From the NCBI GenBank assembly GCA_013288285.1, contig JABDCE010000017.1, positions 1 to 45,242 on the forward strand: a stretch of 45,242 nt of DNA. Direction: 5' to 3'. The stretch's first letter is position 1. Each line of letters opens with the position of its first letter. This document shows positions 18,675 through 28,830 of this stretch, piece by piece. The translations under genes were made by a program, and so were the position numbers. The notes beneath the pieces are model-generated. The model was not told the origin of the DNA, did not search any database, and saw nothing but the letters and a program-made list of their open reading frames with translations. Source of the stretch: Bacteroidota bacterium (GTDB taxonomy: Bacteria > Bacteroidota > Bacteroidia > Chitinophagales > Chitinophagaceae).

Positions 18675-20213
18675 ATGCAAAATATATTTGAAAAAATACT
18701 TAGCCTTTTTAAGCGCTCACGCACTGAAGAATTCATACGTCATAACACAGTATCTGACAAGAGTCATAAAGTTGTGGTCAGCAATGGCACTATCAAAGAA
18801 GTATTTGTTTTTAATTATTTAGGAGACTATTCTGTTCCAACGTTCGGCATTCAGTTCAATACCGATATAGTTGTCAATAGCGAATCTAGTTCCAACCGTG
18901 TTTATTACGTCAATTTGTATAATCTTACTTGTACATGCAAATCATATGAGCATTTAAAAACACTTTACAGCAGTCGACAACCTGGAATATTATGTAAGCA
19001 TCTTTGTAAGACGTTAATTAATCATGCTCAATTATTAGGGCTAAAACTTTGCGAAATATCTTGCATTGAATTAACAATAGGCAAGAAAGCACAGGAGAAG
19101 TATTCACTTTTTTCATACAATAGCCAGGAATTTATTGTTGCGTTTACAAAGGACAAAGGCTGGGTTAATATTTGTAAGGAAGCCTATTGGGGATATTCTC
19201 CATCAGAACAAAGATGGGCAGGTGCTGTTAAGCCCCAGGATGCGGGTATATTCCAAGCATTAGCCAAATATATACTACAGCGAACTACCATACCAACAAC
19301 TTTTAATCTTGAATCTGAAAGTGTAAAACCGTCAACAAGCGAAATTGTCTATCGTAAACGCCAACGCTGGATAAAGTCTATATCTGTAGTACCCGGAGGA
19401 GTTAGAATAAACTTTGAAAGTGATACTGCCCTAACTTTTTTAAATTGTACAACATCCATTATTAATAGTCTTGAGAATGAAATTTTACTAAATCCCAATA
19501 TATCATTAGATATCGCATTAGCTACATTTCTTTTCAAGCATCAAATTAGAGTTAAAGAAATTGAGGAATATTACGACCGTTATAGAAAAAAATATGAAGA
19601 GCGACTGGCAGAAGGTCAGCAGTCGGCAACGGCAATCAAATTTCTGAACATACGACCATTCAAATGCTGTAACAGAGAAATGAGTATTCTCAATGGTTAT
19701 GACAAAGATAGATTGATCTATCTTTTTACATTTAAGGATAGTATTTCTTTCAATAAAGTGAAATTAGTAGAACTTTTAGCTGGGGATGAACAGTTTAAAT
19801 TCAATCTTGCTTTTTATGTTTCACGAGGGCCAAATTCCATCCATAAAAGCAATACTTCTGACCACTATCGAACGAGGTTCCTATCTTTAGTCAAAACTGG
19901 GATAGTAAAACATGGGAGAGCGATAGATAGCAAAGATTTGTTGAAAACTCTTGCCATTAAGGATATAAGAAATATTTTATCTGGCAGTGGTCTAAAATGC
20001 AATACTAAAGAAGAAGGCATAACACATATTATAGGTTTGGATAACTATGAAGTAAAAGTTAAGCCATATCTATCCCAAATTGACGACTATTTTAAATTGA
20101 TGCCATTTCCATTTGAAGTTCCTAATGACTTAAGATCTGTAGTAGAAAGAGATTTAGAATACTACAATTCCATCGCAATTACTACAATAAACTTGACCGA
20201 CAATATTTTTTGA
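18675..20213 (+). CDS. SWIM-type zinc-finger domain-containing protein, otherwise uncharacterised
   Basis: C-x-C-x18-C-x-H motif (CTCKSYEHLKTLYSSRQPGILCKH, 18930-19001); visibly AT-richer than neighbours. Confidence 0.65.
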   Translation: MQNIFEKILSLFKRSRTEEFIRHNTVSDKSHKVVVSNGTIKEVFVFNYLGDYSVPTFGIQFNTDIVVNSESSSNRVYYVNLYNLTCTCKSYEHLKTLYSSRQPGILCKHLCKTLINHAQLLGLKLCEISCIELTIGKKAQEKYSLFSYNSQEFIVAFTKDKGWVNICKEAYWGYSPSEQRWAGAVKPQDAGIFQALAKYILQRTTIPTTFNLESESVKPSTSEIVYRKRQRWIKSISVVPGGVRINFESDTALTFLNCTTSIINSLENEILLNPNISLDIALATFLFKHQIRVKEIEEYYDRYRKKYEERLAEGQQSATAIKFLNIRPFKCCNREMSILNGYDKDRLIYLFTFKDSISFNKVKLVELLAGDEQFKFNLAFYVSRGPNSIHKSNTSDHYRTRFLSLVKTGIVKHGRAIDSKDLLKTLAIKDIRNILSGSGLKCNTKEEGITHIIGLDNYEVKVKPYLSQIDDYFKLMPFPFEVPNDLRSVVERDLEYYNSIAITTINLTDNIF

Positions 20214-20259
20214 GATAGTTTACTTAACCAAATAAACATGTACGCGGGTGACCCAACAT

Positions 20260-21213
20260 TTACAGTATCTGCTTCAGCACATTGTAGATGACGTTAGGTT
20301 TGCCCAGCGTGTAAAAATGTAAAACACGCGCGTTGTTCTTCAGCAGGTCCTTACATTGATGTAGCAGCCATTCCGTACCTACCTGTTCGCAGTCCGCATC
20401 AGTCTTGGCTTTCATCATTTCATTGCACAGCTCCACCGGCACTTCAATGTTGAAGGTGCGGGGAATAATGGTGAGTTGTTTCTTGCTGGTTATCGGTTTG
20501 AGGCCTGGTATAATAGGCACATCGATACCATGGTCCCTGCATTGTCTTATGTAGTTGTAATAGTGCTCATTGTTATAAAACAATTGCGTGGTTACATAGT
20601 CGGCGCCGAGGTCTATCTTGCGTTTGAGGTAGTAAATGTCGGTATCCATATTGGGCGCCTCAAAATGCTTTTCGGGGTAGCCCGCCACACCTATGCAGAA
20701 GTCTGTTTTAGCGCCATCAATAATATCCTCTTCCATGTAGTGCCCTTTATTGAGGGTCACTATTTGCTTCACGAGGTCCTCGGCATAACGGTGTCCGTTG
20801 GGGTGAGGATTAAAGAATTTTTCGTTTGCAGCCGCATCGCCGCGCAACGCCAGTACATTCTTGATACCGAGGAAGTCAAGATCAATCAGCGCGTTCTCCG
20901 TCTCTTCCTTACTAAAGCCGCCACAGATAAGATGAGGAATGGCCTCTATCTTATACTTATTCATGAGCGCGGCACAGATGCCCACGGTGCCGGGACGCTT
21001 GCGTATTTCCACACGCTCGAAATTACCATCTGTACGCTTTCTGAATACCTGTTCCGCGCGGTGATAAGTCACGTTAATGAACGCTGGCTTAAATTCCATC
21101 AGGGGATTGAGATGGGTGTATATAGATTCAATACTTTTACCCTTTGTAGGTGGCAGTATTTCAAACGAAATGATCGTGTCTTTGGCTTCTGCCAGGTGTT
21201 GTGTCAGTTTCAT
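20260..21213 (-). CDS. metF: Methylenetetrahydrofolate reductase
   Basis: ISFEILPPTKGKSIESIYTHLNPLMEFKPAFINVTYHRAEQ...GADYVTTQLFYNNEHYYNYIRQCRDHGIDVPIIPGLKPITSKKQL. Confidence 0.96.
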   Translation of the reverse strand: MKLTQHLAEAKDTIISFEILPPTKGKSIESIYTHLNPLMEFKPAFINVTYHRAEQVFRKRTDGNFERVEIRKRPGTVGICAALMNKYKIEAIPHLICGGFSKEETENALIDLDFLGIKNVLALRGDAAANEKFFNPHPNGHRYAEDLVKQIVTLNKGHYMEEDIIDGAKTDFCIGVAGYPEKHFEAPNMDTDIYYLKRKIDLGADYVTTQLFYNNEHYYNYIRQCRDHGIDVPIIPGLKPITSKKQLTIIPRTFNIEVPVELCNEMMKAKTDADCEQVGTEWLLHQCKDLLKNNARVLHFYTLGKPNVIYNVLKQIL

Positions 21214-21276
21214 ACTCAGGTTGGCAAAAGTATAAATTTATTGTCATTCCGTTTAAGGTAACTGACGGAGAGATAT

Positions 21277-24200
21277 TTATTTTTTTACAAATACTTTTGT
21301 GCCGATCTTTATCCCATTGTTGCTAATAACGACCATGTAGACCCCCGGAACGAGGTCATGCACATCTATCACCCCGCTGCCCTGCTCAATTTTGCCTGTA
21401 TAACGTTCCTTACCAGATACATCAAACACTTTTGCAACAACTTCTCCAGGCAAGCTATTTCCCTTCAGTTCTATATTGATACTGGCATCGGCAGGGTTGG
21501 GGAATAAAAGTATCTCCAAATTGCCTGCGGCGTATACAGGCCGTATTGCGGTAGGTACATTATAATAACTCTTCTGCAGGCAACCATTATGCATGGTAAG
21601 TACCCAATAATTCTTCCGCAGGAGATCAGGGGCTGCGCTGGTGTAGTTCTGATTGACGGCACTTTTGATGATCGTTGAATCAAGCGTAAACGCATCGTCA
21701 TACCCCCATTGATAACTTTCAGCCGTATTGTCTGTGCACACAAACTCAGGGGAATAATAGAGCACCGTAACATTCGGAGTCCTGCCCTGCCCTACGGTAA
21801 AGGGGAACACATCAGTGCTGATACAATCGGAACCCGGGAATGACGTAGACAATGTTATAGTGCCTGTACCTGAGGTATTGAAGCTGATGAGACAGTACTG
21901 CCCATCCTTACCGGTGGCGTAAATGTCGGCATTAGCAGCACCCCAGGTGTACTTGCCCCCCTGCGGCAGCAACGAGTCTGTGCCGAAGTTCATATATTCT
22001 GTATTGGCGCACAGCAGGCTATCAGGGTGCGTAGTGATCCGCGTAGGTGGCGCAGTTTGATTGACCGTTATGGTATCACGTGCTACGTCTGTTCCGCAAC
22101 TGTTGGTATAGGTGTACGATATGGTAACGGTAGCTGCTGTTATGCCATTCACCAGACCGATGCTGTCAATGTCGGCGATCTTGTAATCGGCGCTACTCCA
22201 TAGCCCACCACCAATGCTATCGGTGAGCGCAATAGAAGCCCCGGTACAAACTTTCACCGGCCCGTGTATGACACCTGCATAAGGCAATGGGTTGATCTGG
22301 ATACGTGCATTAGCCGTGCCACAGCTATTGACCAGTGAATAAGTAACAACTGCCGTACCGGGATCCACGCCGGTAACAAGCCCGGACGATACATCGACGG
22401 CTGCAATACCCGTATCGCTGCTGCTCCATTGCCCGCCGGGCACCACCTCGGTAAGCAACGACCGAACGCCCTTGCAAAACGTAGTAGTACCTATAAGCGG
22501 CTGCAATACGGGGAATACAGTATCGAGTACCGATATCAAACAATGCGCCGGTGAGGAGTATGTGATGGTCATGGTGCCCATGAATACACCTGTAACGCTG
22601 CCTGAAGTAACGTCGACAACAGCGACCGATGTAGTACTACTGCTCCATGTGCCTCCGGCCAATGAATCGCTCAACATGGTTGTTGATCCCGCGCATAGGT
22701 GTGTCGCCCCGGTTATTATAGATGGGTCAGGGTTAACAGTATATGCCACGGTAGACATACAACCCGTGCCCAGCATATAAGTGATAGTAGTGGTACCTGC
22801 TGAAACGCCAAGAACAGTACCTGAACTAACGACAGCAACGGCAGTGTTACCACTACTCCACCCGCCCCCTGTTGTATCATTAGTCAGCAATGTAACCAGC
22901 CCGGCGCAAACATTTGTAATGCCTTTTATTGGTGCGGGTAAAGGATTTACAGTTACTACTGTACTTGCCTTGCAACCGGTATTGAAGGTGTAAGAAATGG
23001 TATCTGTACCCGGAGCCGAACCGGAGAACATACCGGTACTTCGGTTGATCGTTGCAACAACTGTATTGTGTGAAGTCCATGCGCCACCGGCATCTGCATC
23101 GCTGAGTGTGGTCTTATCCTTATTACAGATAACCGACAGCCCCACGATAGGCGCTGGTGATGAATTGACTGTTACCGGCTGCGTGACCTGGCAACCCGTG
23201 GAGAAACTATAGGTGATCATTGCTGTACCAGCCGATACACCAGAAACAATTCCCGACCCGGCATCAACAATCGCAGTAACTGTATTGCTACTATTCCAGC
23301 CACCGCCGGTTGCAGCATCACTTAGTGCAGTGGTTAGGCCTGTGCAAACACTGTCTATACCACTTATGGCGACCGGCATCGGGTTAACCGTTATCTCAGA
23401 GGTAGCAAAGCAGCCTGTAGGAGCAGTATAACTGATGGTTGTAGTACCAGCAATCAGGCTGGTCACAATTCCCGAACCCGGATCTACTGTAGCGACAACA
23501 GTATTGGCAGAGGTCCACGTTCCACCGGCAGCGTCAGACAGGGCTATTGAGTACCCAGCGCATACCACATTAGGGCCGGTTATAGGGGTGGTCAACTGGC
23601 CTACAGTAACTACCTGGGTAATGCCGCATCCCGTTGGTAACGTATAGGTGATGGTAGCTGTTCCGAAAGCGCTGCCCGATACTATGCCCAACGATGGGTC
23701 TACCGTGGCTATAGATGTATTGCTGCTGCTCCATGCACCACCATTGGTAGCATCTGACAATGTAGTAGTATATCCTACACAGATATGCGGGTCTCCGGAA
23801 ATAGCCAACGGCAGGCTGTTCACAGTAACTGTTGTAGAGGCCTTACAACCTCCCACATCAGCATAGGTTATGGTAGCCGTTCCGCTTTTTATGCCGGAGA
23901 CAATGCCAGTTCCTACACCGACGGTAGCAATTGTAGTATTTGCAGTATTCCATGATCCTGCGCCTGCAGGGTCGCTTAGCGACGTAGTGGCACCCGCACA
24001 TACACTCATGACGCCTGTTACGGCGGCGGGCAAGGTGTCAACGGTGACAGATGTGGTGAGAATACACCCCGCTGTGTTGGTATAGCTGATCGTGGCAGTA
24101 CCAGCGGCCTGTCCTGTAACCTTTCCTGTACCTAATGTGACCGTTGCAACTGTTGTATTTCCACTCGACCATGCACCACCGGTCGGCGCATCTGTAAGGG

Positions 24201-27200
24201 AAGCAACGGAGCCAAGACAAACATCTGACGGGCCTGTAATAGGAGTCACAGGCGCGGTTACCGTAATTATTTTTGATACATTGCAGCCAGTGTTGAGCGA
24301 ATAGATAATGGCAACCAATCCGGTGGCGACACCCGTGACAACACCTGTGCCAGGCCCCACAACGGCAAGGGACGTACTGCTTGTTGTCCAGTTGCCGCCA
24401 GCTACCGCATCAGTGAGCACTATGGCGCCGCCTATACATACCGCAGAAAGCCCGGTAATGAGTTTTGGCGACTGGTCTACGATAATATTGCTGTCTACAA
24501 AACAACCGCCTGTCAACTGGTAAGTGATCGATGCAGTACCGGGATTAACCCCTGTAACAATTCCCGAACCCGACCCTATAGACGCAATAGAGGCATCGCT
24601 GCTGGACCAGGTACCACCTGATGCTATATCACTAAAAGTATTAGTGAATCCCTGGCAGATACGCAGCGATCCTTTGATAGCAGGAGGAATAGCATTTACC
24701 GTAGTGATCATGGAACTGCTGCAACCCGATGGGAGTGTATACAAAATCGTTGTTGATGCCGGGGATACCGTATTGGCAAAACCGGTAGTACCGTCTATGG
24801 TCATAACCGAGGTGTTTGCGCTACTCCACACCCCCCCGGAAGACGTATCAGTAAACGTGCCGGTCTGTCCTAAACAGATGCCTGCCGGGCCCGAGACAGG
24901 GCCAGGCAATGGACTGACCACTACATTTTTGGTGATACTTAATTTACAGCCTGCTGCATTGCCCACAGTAAGCGTTACGGCGTGGGTACCGGCAACTGTA
25001 TAGGTGTAAGCCGGATTATTTAATGTGCTGGTAGCGCCTGTGCCAAAGCTCCATTTCCACGAATTCAACGGAGTAAGATAGGTAGTAGATGAGTCAAGAA
25101 ATGCTGTACTGGTGTTGAGGCAGGCATGGTGCGGAGAAAATGTAAAACCAGGAACGAGTGTATCGATCCTGATGGTATCTGCACCAAGGCTAAAGCTGCT
25201 GCATCCTTTTGCCGTATCTGTCAGTATCAGCTTTGGAATATAGGCGCCGAGAGCATACCGGTGAGTGATGGTAGTGGATGTGGTAGGGCCGGCAGTAGTT
25301 CCATCGCTGAAATCCCACGTAATGTTCAATGACCCTGATATCGTGGCTTTGAACGTTACAGGAGTAGATGAGCATGCTGATAATGGAGTATATGTGAATG
25401 CAGCTGACGACACACCAATGCTTACATTGCCTATAGCTGTATCCGTACACCCTGCTGTATTAACCACTTGCAATTTCACCCTGTAAGCGCCGGGCACTGT
25501 GTAGATATCGCCGGGGTTATTATTAGTGGAATGTGCACCATCCCCGAAAGACCATTGGTAAGACGAAGCGCCCGTACTGGTATTAATAAAATTCACTGTC
25601 AGCGGAGGACAGATGGCAAACGAGTCGTCCATGTGAAATGATGCAACGGGCAGTGAGTTCACAGTGATGTAACCGGCTTGCGTCATGGTATCGGTGCAAC
25701 CCAGTGCGTTTGTCGCAACCAGCTTTACGGTATATACTCCCGGCGCTATGTATCTATGGCTTGGCAATGCCAGGGTTGTAGTGGCGCCATCACCAAACAT
25801 CCATAAATAACTGACGGCTCCGGAAGAAGTATTGTTAAAGTTGATGTTGGTGTTGACGCAGATATACTGGCTGCTTGCAGAAAACGAAGCTGACGGTTTG
25901 CTCACTGTTGGGTGCGAAGCACTCGTGAACGTATCCATACAGCCTACATTATCTGTCACAATCTCCTGCACCGTAAATGCCCCCGAAGCAAGATAAGTAT
26001 GAGATGTAAGCGGAGCAGATAAGGCCAGCGAACTGCCATCGCCGTAAGTCCAGCTATATTTGGATATAAATGCACCTGCAACGTCTGTGGTTGCATCTGT
26101 AAACTTAACAGGTAACGGCGAACAACCGGTGCCCGGCGTAAACGTATAGTTTGCCACGGGTTTAGCCACTAAAATACTTTGTGATGCGGTATCAAAGCAT
26201 CCGTTGTTATCCGTGAGTATCAGCGTCACAGTGTCTAATCCCCTGCGCGAAAATGTGTGGTACACTGAGTCATACATTTTTGACGCGATTACAATATAAG
26301 GTATATGCGTGTCGGTAAGCACCCCATTCAGATACCACGCTGCCTTTGCTGCTGAAACTTCTACAATTCCTCCAGGTCCTACATAAGTGTTGATATTTGC
26401 ACCAATTGAGTCAACAGCATCGCGGCAGATGCTTGTTTTGTAAGGCTTGAAGGAGACAGACAGCCGCTCAAGGTATATATTCTGATAGCTGGTGTCCCGG
26501 CAGCCGTTCGTAGTATTATCAGTAGTGAGTGTTACAGTGTATGTGGATAGTGCAGGAAAAGAATGAGAAGGGTTTAATACCGTAGATGTAGTCCCATCTC
26601 CAAAGCTCCACAGGTGGTTATTGTCTGTATTTGCTGTGTCATAAAAATTAACCACATTGTCTGGTATGCACGCATACGTATAGTTAATTGTGGCGCCGGG
26701 CGCGTCAGCCGTATCATTCAACATTGCGGCAGGGCCCCCGCAACCATTGTAGTAAGCTATAAGAGTGGGATTATAGACGCCAGGCGTTTTATAAATCTGT
26801 ACAGGATTCGCCACGATGCTGTGGTTACCATCCGCAAAATCCCACTGATAACCATTGATAAGCCCTGTAGACGTAGACGTAAATGTGACCGGCTGCCCGG
26901 TACATTCGCGGCTCCGCGACATAGTAAACGAATTAACGGGCGGCACTGCACCGGTACTTACCGAATCTACGCCACTGGCTACGCAGCCGTTAGTGGTGCG
27001 GATATTGCAAGTAACCGGGTATACCCCCTGCGCCGTATAGGTATGTACCGGTGATGAAAGCGTAGACGTAGTACCATCACCAAAATCCCATGCATATGTA
27101 GCAATACCGTAAGGATAGGGGTAATTGACCAGGTTTGACGGCGGGAATGAAGCGAAAGGTGTGTATACCAACGCAGCAAGCGATGCCGAGTAAGTTACGG

Positions 27201-28647
27201 TAAGCGGTATGCACCCCTTATTGTCAGGAGTACCTTTAAGGTTCACAAAAAGGCTGTTCACTGAATCAATAATTTTCCCTACTGTGTCCTTGCAGCCGCT
27301 GGCATCAGTGAGGTACATAGTGATGCCATCAATTACCCCGCCCAGGTTATTTCCTATTGTTTTGGGGTACGTAAATGTTACCGTATTGCCAGACCCCAAC
27401 GGGCCATATAGCAACGAACTCCAGGAGACCGTAGAACCCGGCGGAACCAATGCGCTCATTGTGACAGGGGCCGGTGGCTGACATCCTTTAGAAATACTAA
27501 CTGTGCCCGTAGGCTGGTAAATATTTATCACCCGTGATATGCTATCGTAGCAGGTACCATCGTAGACAACCAGTTTTACAATATAGTTACCTGCCACGCT
27601 GTAAGCGTGCACAGCAGTATCTGAAGTTGATGTTGCCCCATCGCCGAATGACCAGCTGCTGGAGATATGAGGTGTGCTTGCGTTCTTGAAAGTTACCGAT
27701 GAATACAGGCATGCTTTTGTCACAGACGTATAACCCGCTGTGAGATTGCCTATTTTTACTGTGGCTGTCTGCACCATGCTATCGGTGCAGCCTGTCCCGT
27801 CTGTTACTCTGAGTGTTACATTGTTGGTGCCGCTGGTTGTATACGAATGGGTTGGGTTTGTGGCGACCGATGTACCACCATCACCGAACAACCAGGTATA
27901 AGACAATGGCGGCGTACCGGTAGTAAGATTGGAAAACGATGCCGTGGCAGGCGCTTTGCAGAAGAAGGAATTAGGTGTACTGAAACTCACTAATGCAGGC
28001 TGGTAGACATAGATATAACCACTCTGAAGTTTGGAACCGGTACAGCCTGCCTTGTTTACCGCCGACAGGGTAACATTGTAAGAGCCAGGCACAGCGTAGT
28101 TATACACGGGGCTTGTGGCAGTGCTGCCACCGCCATCGCCAAAGTTCCAGGTGTAGGATAGTGTGCCCCAGCAATTAGCGATACTGGTACTGGTGAAGGT
28201 AACAGGTGTGCCCGGACATACTGACCCACTGCTTGCAAAGAAATTTACAGTTGGCGCAGTATAGGCATTGATCACCAGGCTATACTTCTTGCTGCCGCCG
28301 GCATTAGATGCGGTAAGGGTGACCGTATATGAGCCCACAGAAAGATAACTGCCTGAGACATCAGTAGCCGACGAAGTAGTGCCATTGCCGAGATCCCAGG
28401 CATAGCTGGTGGCGCCGGTAGATGTATTGGTAAAGTGAACAGAGAACGGGGCGCAACCGGCAGTATCAGAAGCTGTAAAACCAACAGTGAGCTGCGCCTG
28501 TGCATCTGCTGAACATAAGCAGATGATAAAGAGGATCACACACTTCACTGCCAGCGTTTGCCGAAAAAAAAGTTGATATAAAACATTGGGTGTTTTATAG
28601 CGAATGATAGTGGTTAAGTATATTACAAATTGTAAGAAATTATTCAA
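21277..28647 (-). CDS. Giant secreted PKD/bacterial Ig-like repeat protein with T9SS type A C-terminal sorting domain
   Basis: 2456 aa; N-terminal half of ~14 PKD-like repeats (YxWxFGDGxTSTxxxPxHxY), then ~13 Ig/Big_2-like ~70-72 aa repeats (VCxG...LSDxxxGGxWSSxNTxIATVDxxxGxVxGxxxGTxTITYxxxxGC); C-term LEILLFPNPADASINIELKGN...GVYMVVISNNGIKIGTKVFVKK. Confidence 0.92.
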   Translation of the reverse strand: MNNFLQFVIYLTTIIRYKTPNVLYQLFFRQTLAVKCVILFIICLCSADAQAQLTVGFTASDTAGCAPFSVHFTNTSTGATSYAWDLGNGTTSSATDVSGSYLSVGSYTVTLTASNAGGSKKYSLVINAYTAPTVNFFASSGSVCPGTPVTFTSTSIANCWGTLSYTWNFGDGGGSTATSPVYNYAVPGSYNVTLSAVNKAGCTGSKLQSGYIYVYQPALVSFSTPNSFFCKAPATASFSNLTTGTPPLSYTWLFGDGGTSVATNPTHSYTTSGTNNVTLRVTDGTGCTDSMVQTATVKIGNLTAGYTSVTKACLYSSVTFKNASTPHISSSWSFGDGATSTSDTAVHAYSVAGNYIVKLVVYDGTCYDSISRVINIYQPTGTVSISKGCQPPAPVTMSALVPPGSTVSWSSLLYGPLGSGNTVTFTYPKTIGNNLGGVIDGITMYLTDASGCKDTVGKIIDSVNSLFVNLKGTPDNKGCIPLTVTYSASLAALVYTPFASFPPSNLVNYPYPYGIATYAWDFGDGTTSTLSSPVHTYTAQGVYPVTCNIRTTNGCVASGVDSVSTGAVPPVNSFTMSRSRECTGQPVTFTSTSTGLINGYQWDFADGNHSIVANPVQIYKTPGVYNPTLIAYYNGCGGPAAMLNDTADAPGATINYTYACIPDNVVNFYDTANTDNNHLWSFGDGTTSTVLNPSHSFPALSTYTVTLTTDNTTNGCRDTSYQNIYLERLSVSFKPYKTSICRDAVDSIGANINTYVGPGGIVEVSAAKAAWYLNGVLTDTHIPYIVIASKMYDSVYHTFSRRGLDTVTLILTDNNGCFDTASQSILVAKPVANYTFTPGTGCSPLPVKFTDATTDVAGAFISKYSWTYGDGSSLALSAPLTSHTYLASGAFTVQEIVTDNVGCMDTFTSASHPTVSKPSASFSASSQYICVNTNINFNNTSSGAVSYLWMFGDGATTTLALPSHRYIAPGVYTVKLVATNALGCTDTMTQAGYITVNSLPVASFHMDDSFAICPPLTVNFINTSTGASSYQWSFGDGAHSTNNNPGDIYTVPGAYRVKLQVVNTAGCTDTAIGNVSIGVSSAAFTYTPLSACSSTPVTFKATISGSLNITWDFSDGTTAGPTTSTTITHRYALGAYIPKLILTDTAKGCSSFSLGADTIRIDTLVPGFTFSPHHACLNTSTAFLDSSTTYLTPLNSWKWSFGTGATSTLNNPAYTYTVAGTHAVTLTVGNAAGCKLSITKNVVVSPLPGPVSGPAGICLGQTGTFTDTSSGGVWSSANTSVMTIDGTTGFANTVSPASTTILYTLPSGCSSSMITTVNAIPPAIKGSLRICQGFTNTFSDIASGGTWSSSDASIASIGSGSGIVTGVNPGTASITYQLTGGCFVDSNIIVDQSPKLITGLSAVCIGGAIVLTDAVAGGNWTTSSTSLAVVGPGTGVVTGVATGLVAIIYSLNTGCNVSKIITVTAPVTPITGPSDVCLGSVASLTDAPTGGAWSSGNTTVATVTLGTGKVTGQAAGTATISYTNTAGCILTTSVTVDTLPAAVTGVMSVCAGATTSLSDPAGAGSWNTANTTIATVGVGTGIVSGIKSGTATITYADVGGCKASTTVTVNSLPLAISGDPHICVGYTTTLSDATNGGAWSSSNTSIATVDPSLGIVSGSAFGTATITYTLPTGCGITQVVTVGQLTTPITGPNVVCAGYSIALSDAAGGTWTSANTVVATVDPGSGIVTSLIAGTTTISYTAPTGCFATSEITVNPMPVAISGIDSVCTGLTTALSDAATGGGWNSSNTVTAIVDAGSGIVSGVSAGTAMITYSFSTGCQVTQPVTVNSSPAPIVGLSVICNKDKTTLSDADAGGAWTSHNTVVATINRSTGMFSGSAPGTDTISYTFNTGCKASTVVTVNPLPAPIKGITNVCAGLVTLLTNDTTGGGWSSGNTAVAVVSSGTVLGVSAGTTTITYMLGTGCMSTVAYTVNPDPSIITGATHLCAGSTTMLSDSLAGGTWSSSTTSVAVVDVTSGSVTGVFMGTMTITYSSPAHCLISVLDTVFPVLQPLIGTTTFCKGVRSLLTEVVPGGQWSSSDTGIAAVDVSSGLVTGVDPGTAVVTYSLVNSCGTANARIQINPLPYAGVIHGPVKVCTGASIALTDSIGGGLWSSADYKIADIDSIGLVNGITAATVTISYTYTNSCGTDVARDTITVNQTAPPTRITTHPDSLLCANTEYMNFGTDSLLPQGGKYTWGAANADIYATGKDGQYCLISFNTSGTGTITLSTSFPGSDCISTDVFPFTVGQGRTPNVTVLYYSPEFVCTDNTAESYQWGYDDAFTLDSTIIKSAVNQNYTSAAPDLLRKNYWVLTMHNGCLQKSYYNVPTAIRPVYAAGNLEILLFPNPADASINIELKGNSLPGEVVAKVFDVSGKERYTGKIEQGSGVIDVHDLVPGVYMVVISNNGIKIGTKVFVKK

Positions 28648-28781
28648 TTCTATCCCATTTATTCAATCTACAGATTCATCTTCAATAACATTCGAAAAAC
28701 AAATTCTATAAAAAAAGTAACTACGATCCAAAGTTAAGGAATTCCTGTCTTATAGAAAACTTTTAAATAAAATATTTGCAT

Positions 28782-28808
28782 AAAAAAAGGGCTTGAACAA
28801 AGCCCTTT
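28782..28808 (-). terminator. Rho-independent terminator of the FadL/OmpP1-like gene
   Basis: Minus-strand AAAGGGCTT-TGTTC-AAGCCCTTT followed by a run of Ts (AAAAAAA on +, 28782-28788). Confidence 0.8.
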
Positions 28809-28830
28809 AAAATTGGTTCGCTGTGCCTCA

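Noticed and set aside
20476-21261. 261 aa plus-strand ORF
   Set aside because: Entirely antisense to metF, which has unambiguous family similarity.
22472-24523. Series of plus-strand ORFs of about 70-72 aa spaced about 216 nt apart
   Set aside because: They are antisense shadows of the tandem Ig-like repeats in the minus-strand giant protein; periodicity comes from the repeats and the translations have no independent features.
21277-28647. Regular ~216 nt periodicity considered as a possible CRISPR or satellite array
   Set aside because: Units are diverged protein-coding repeats in one intact 2456 aa frame, far longer than CRISPR units, with no identical short repeats and no cas genes.
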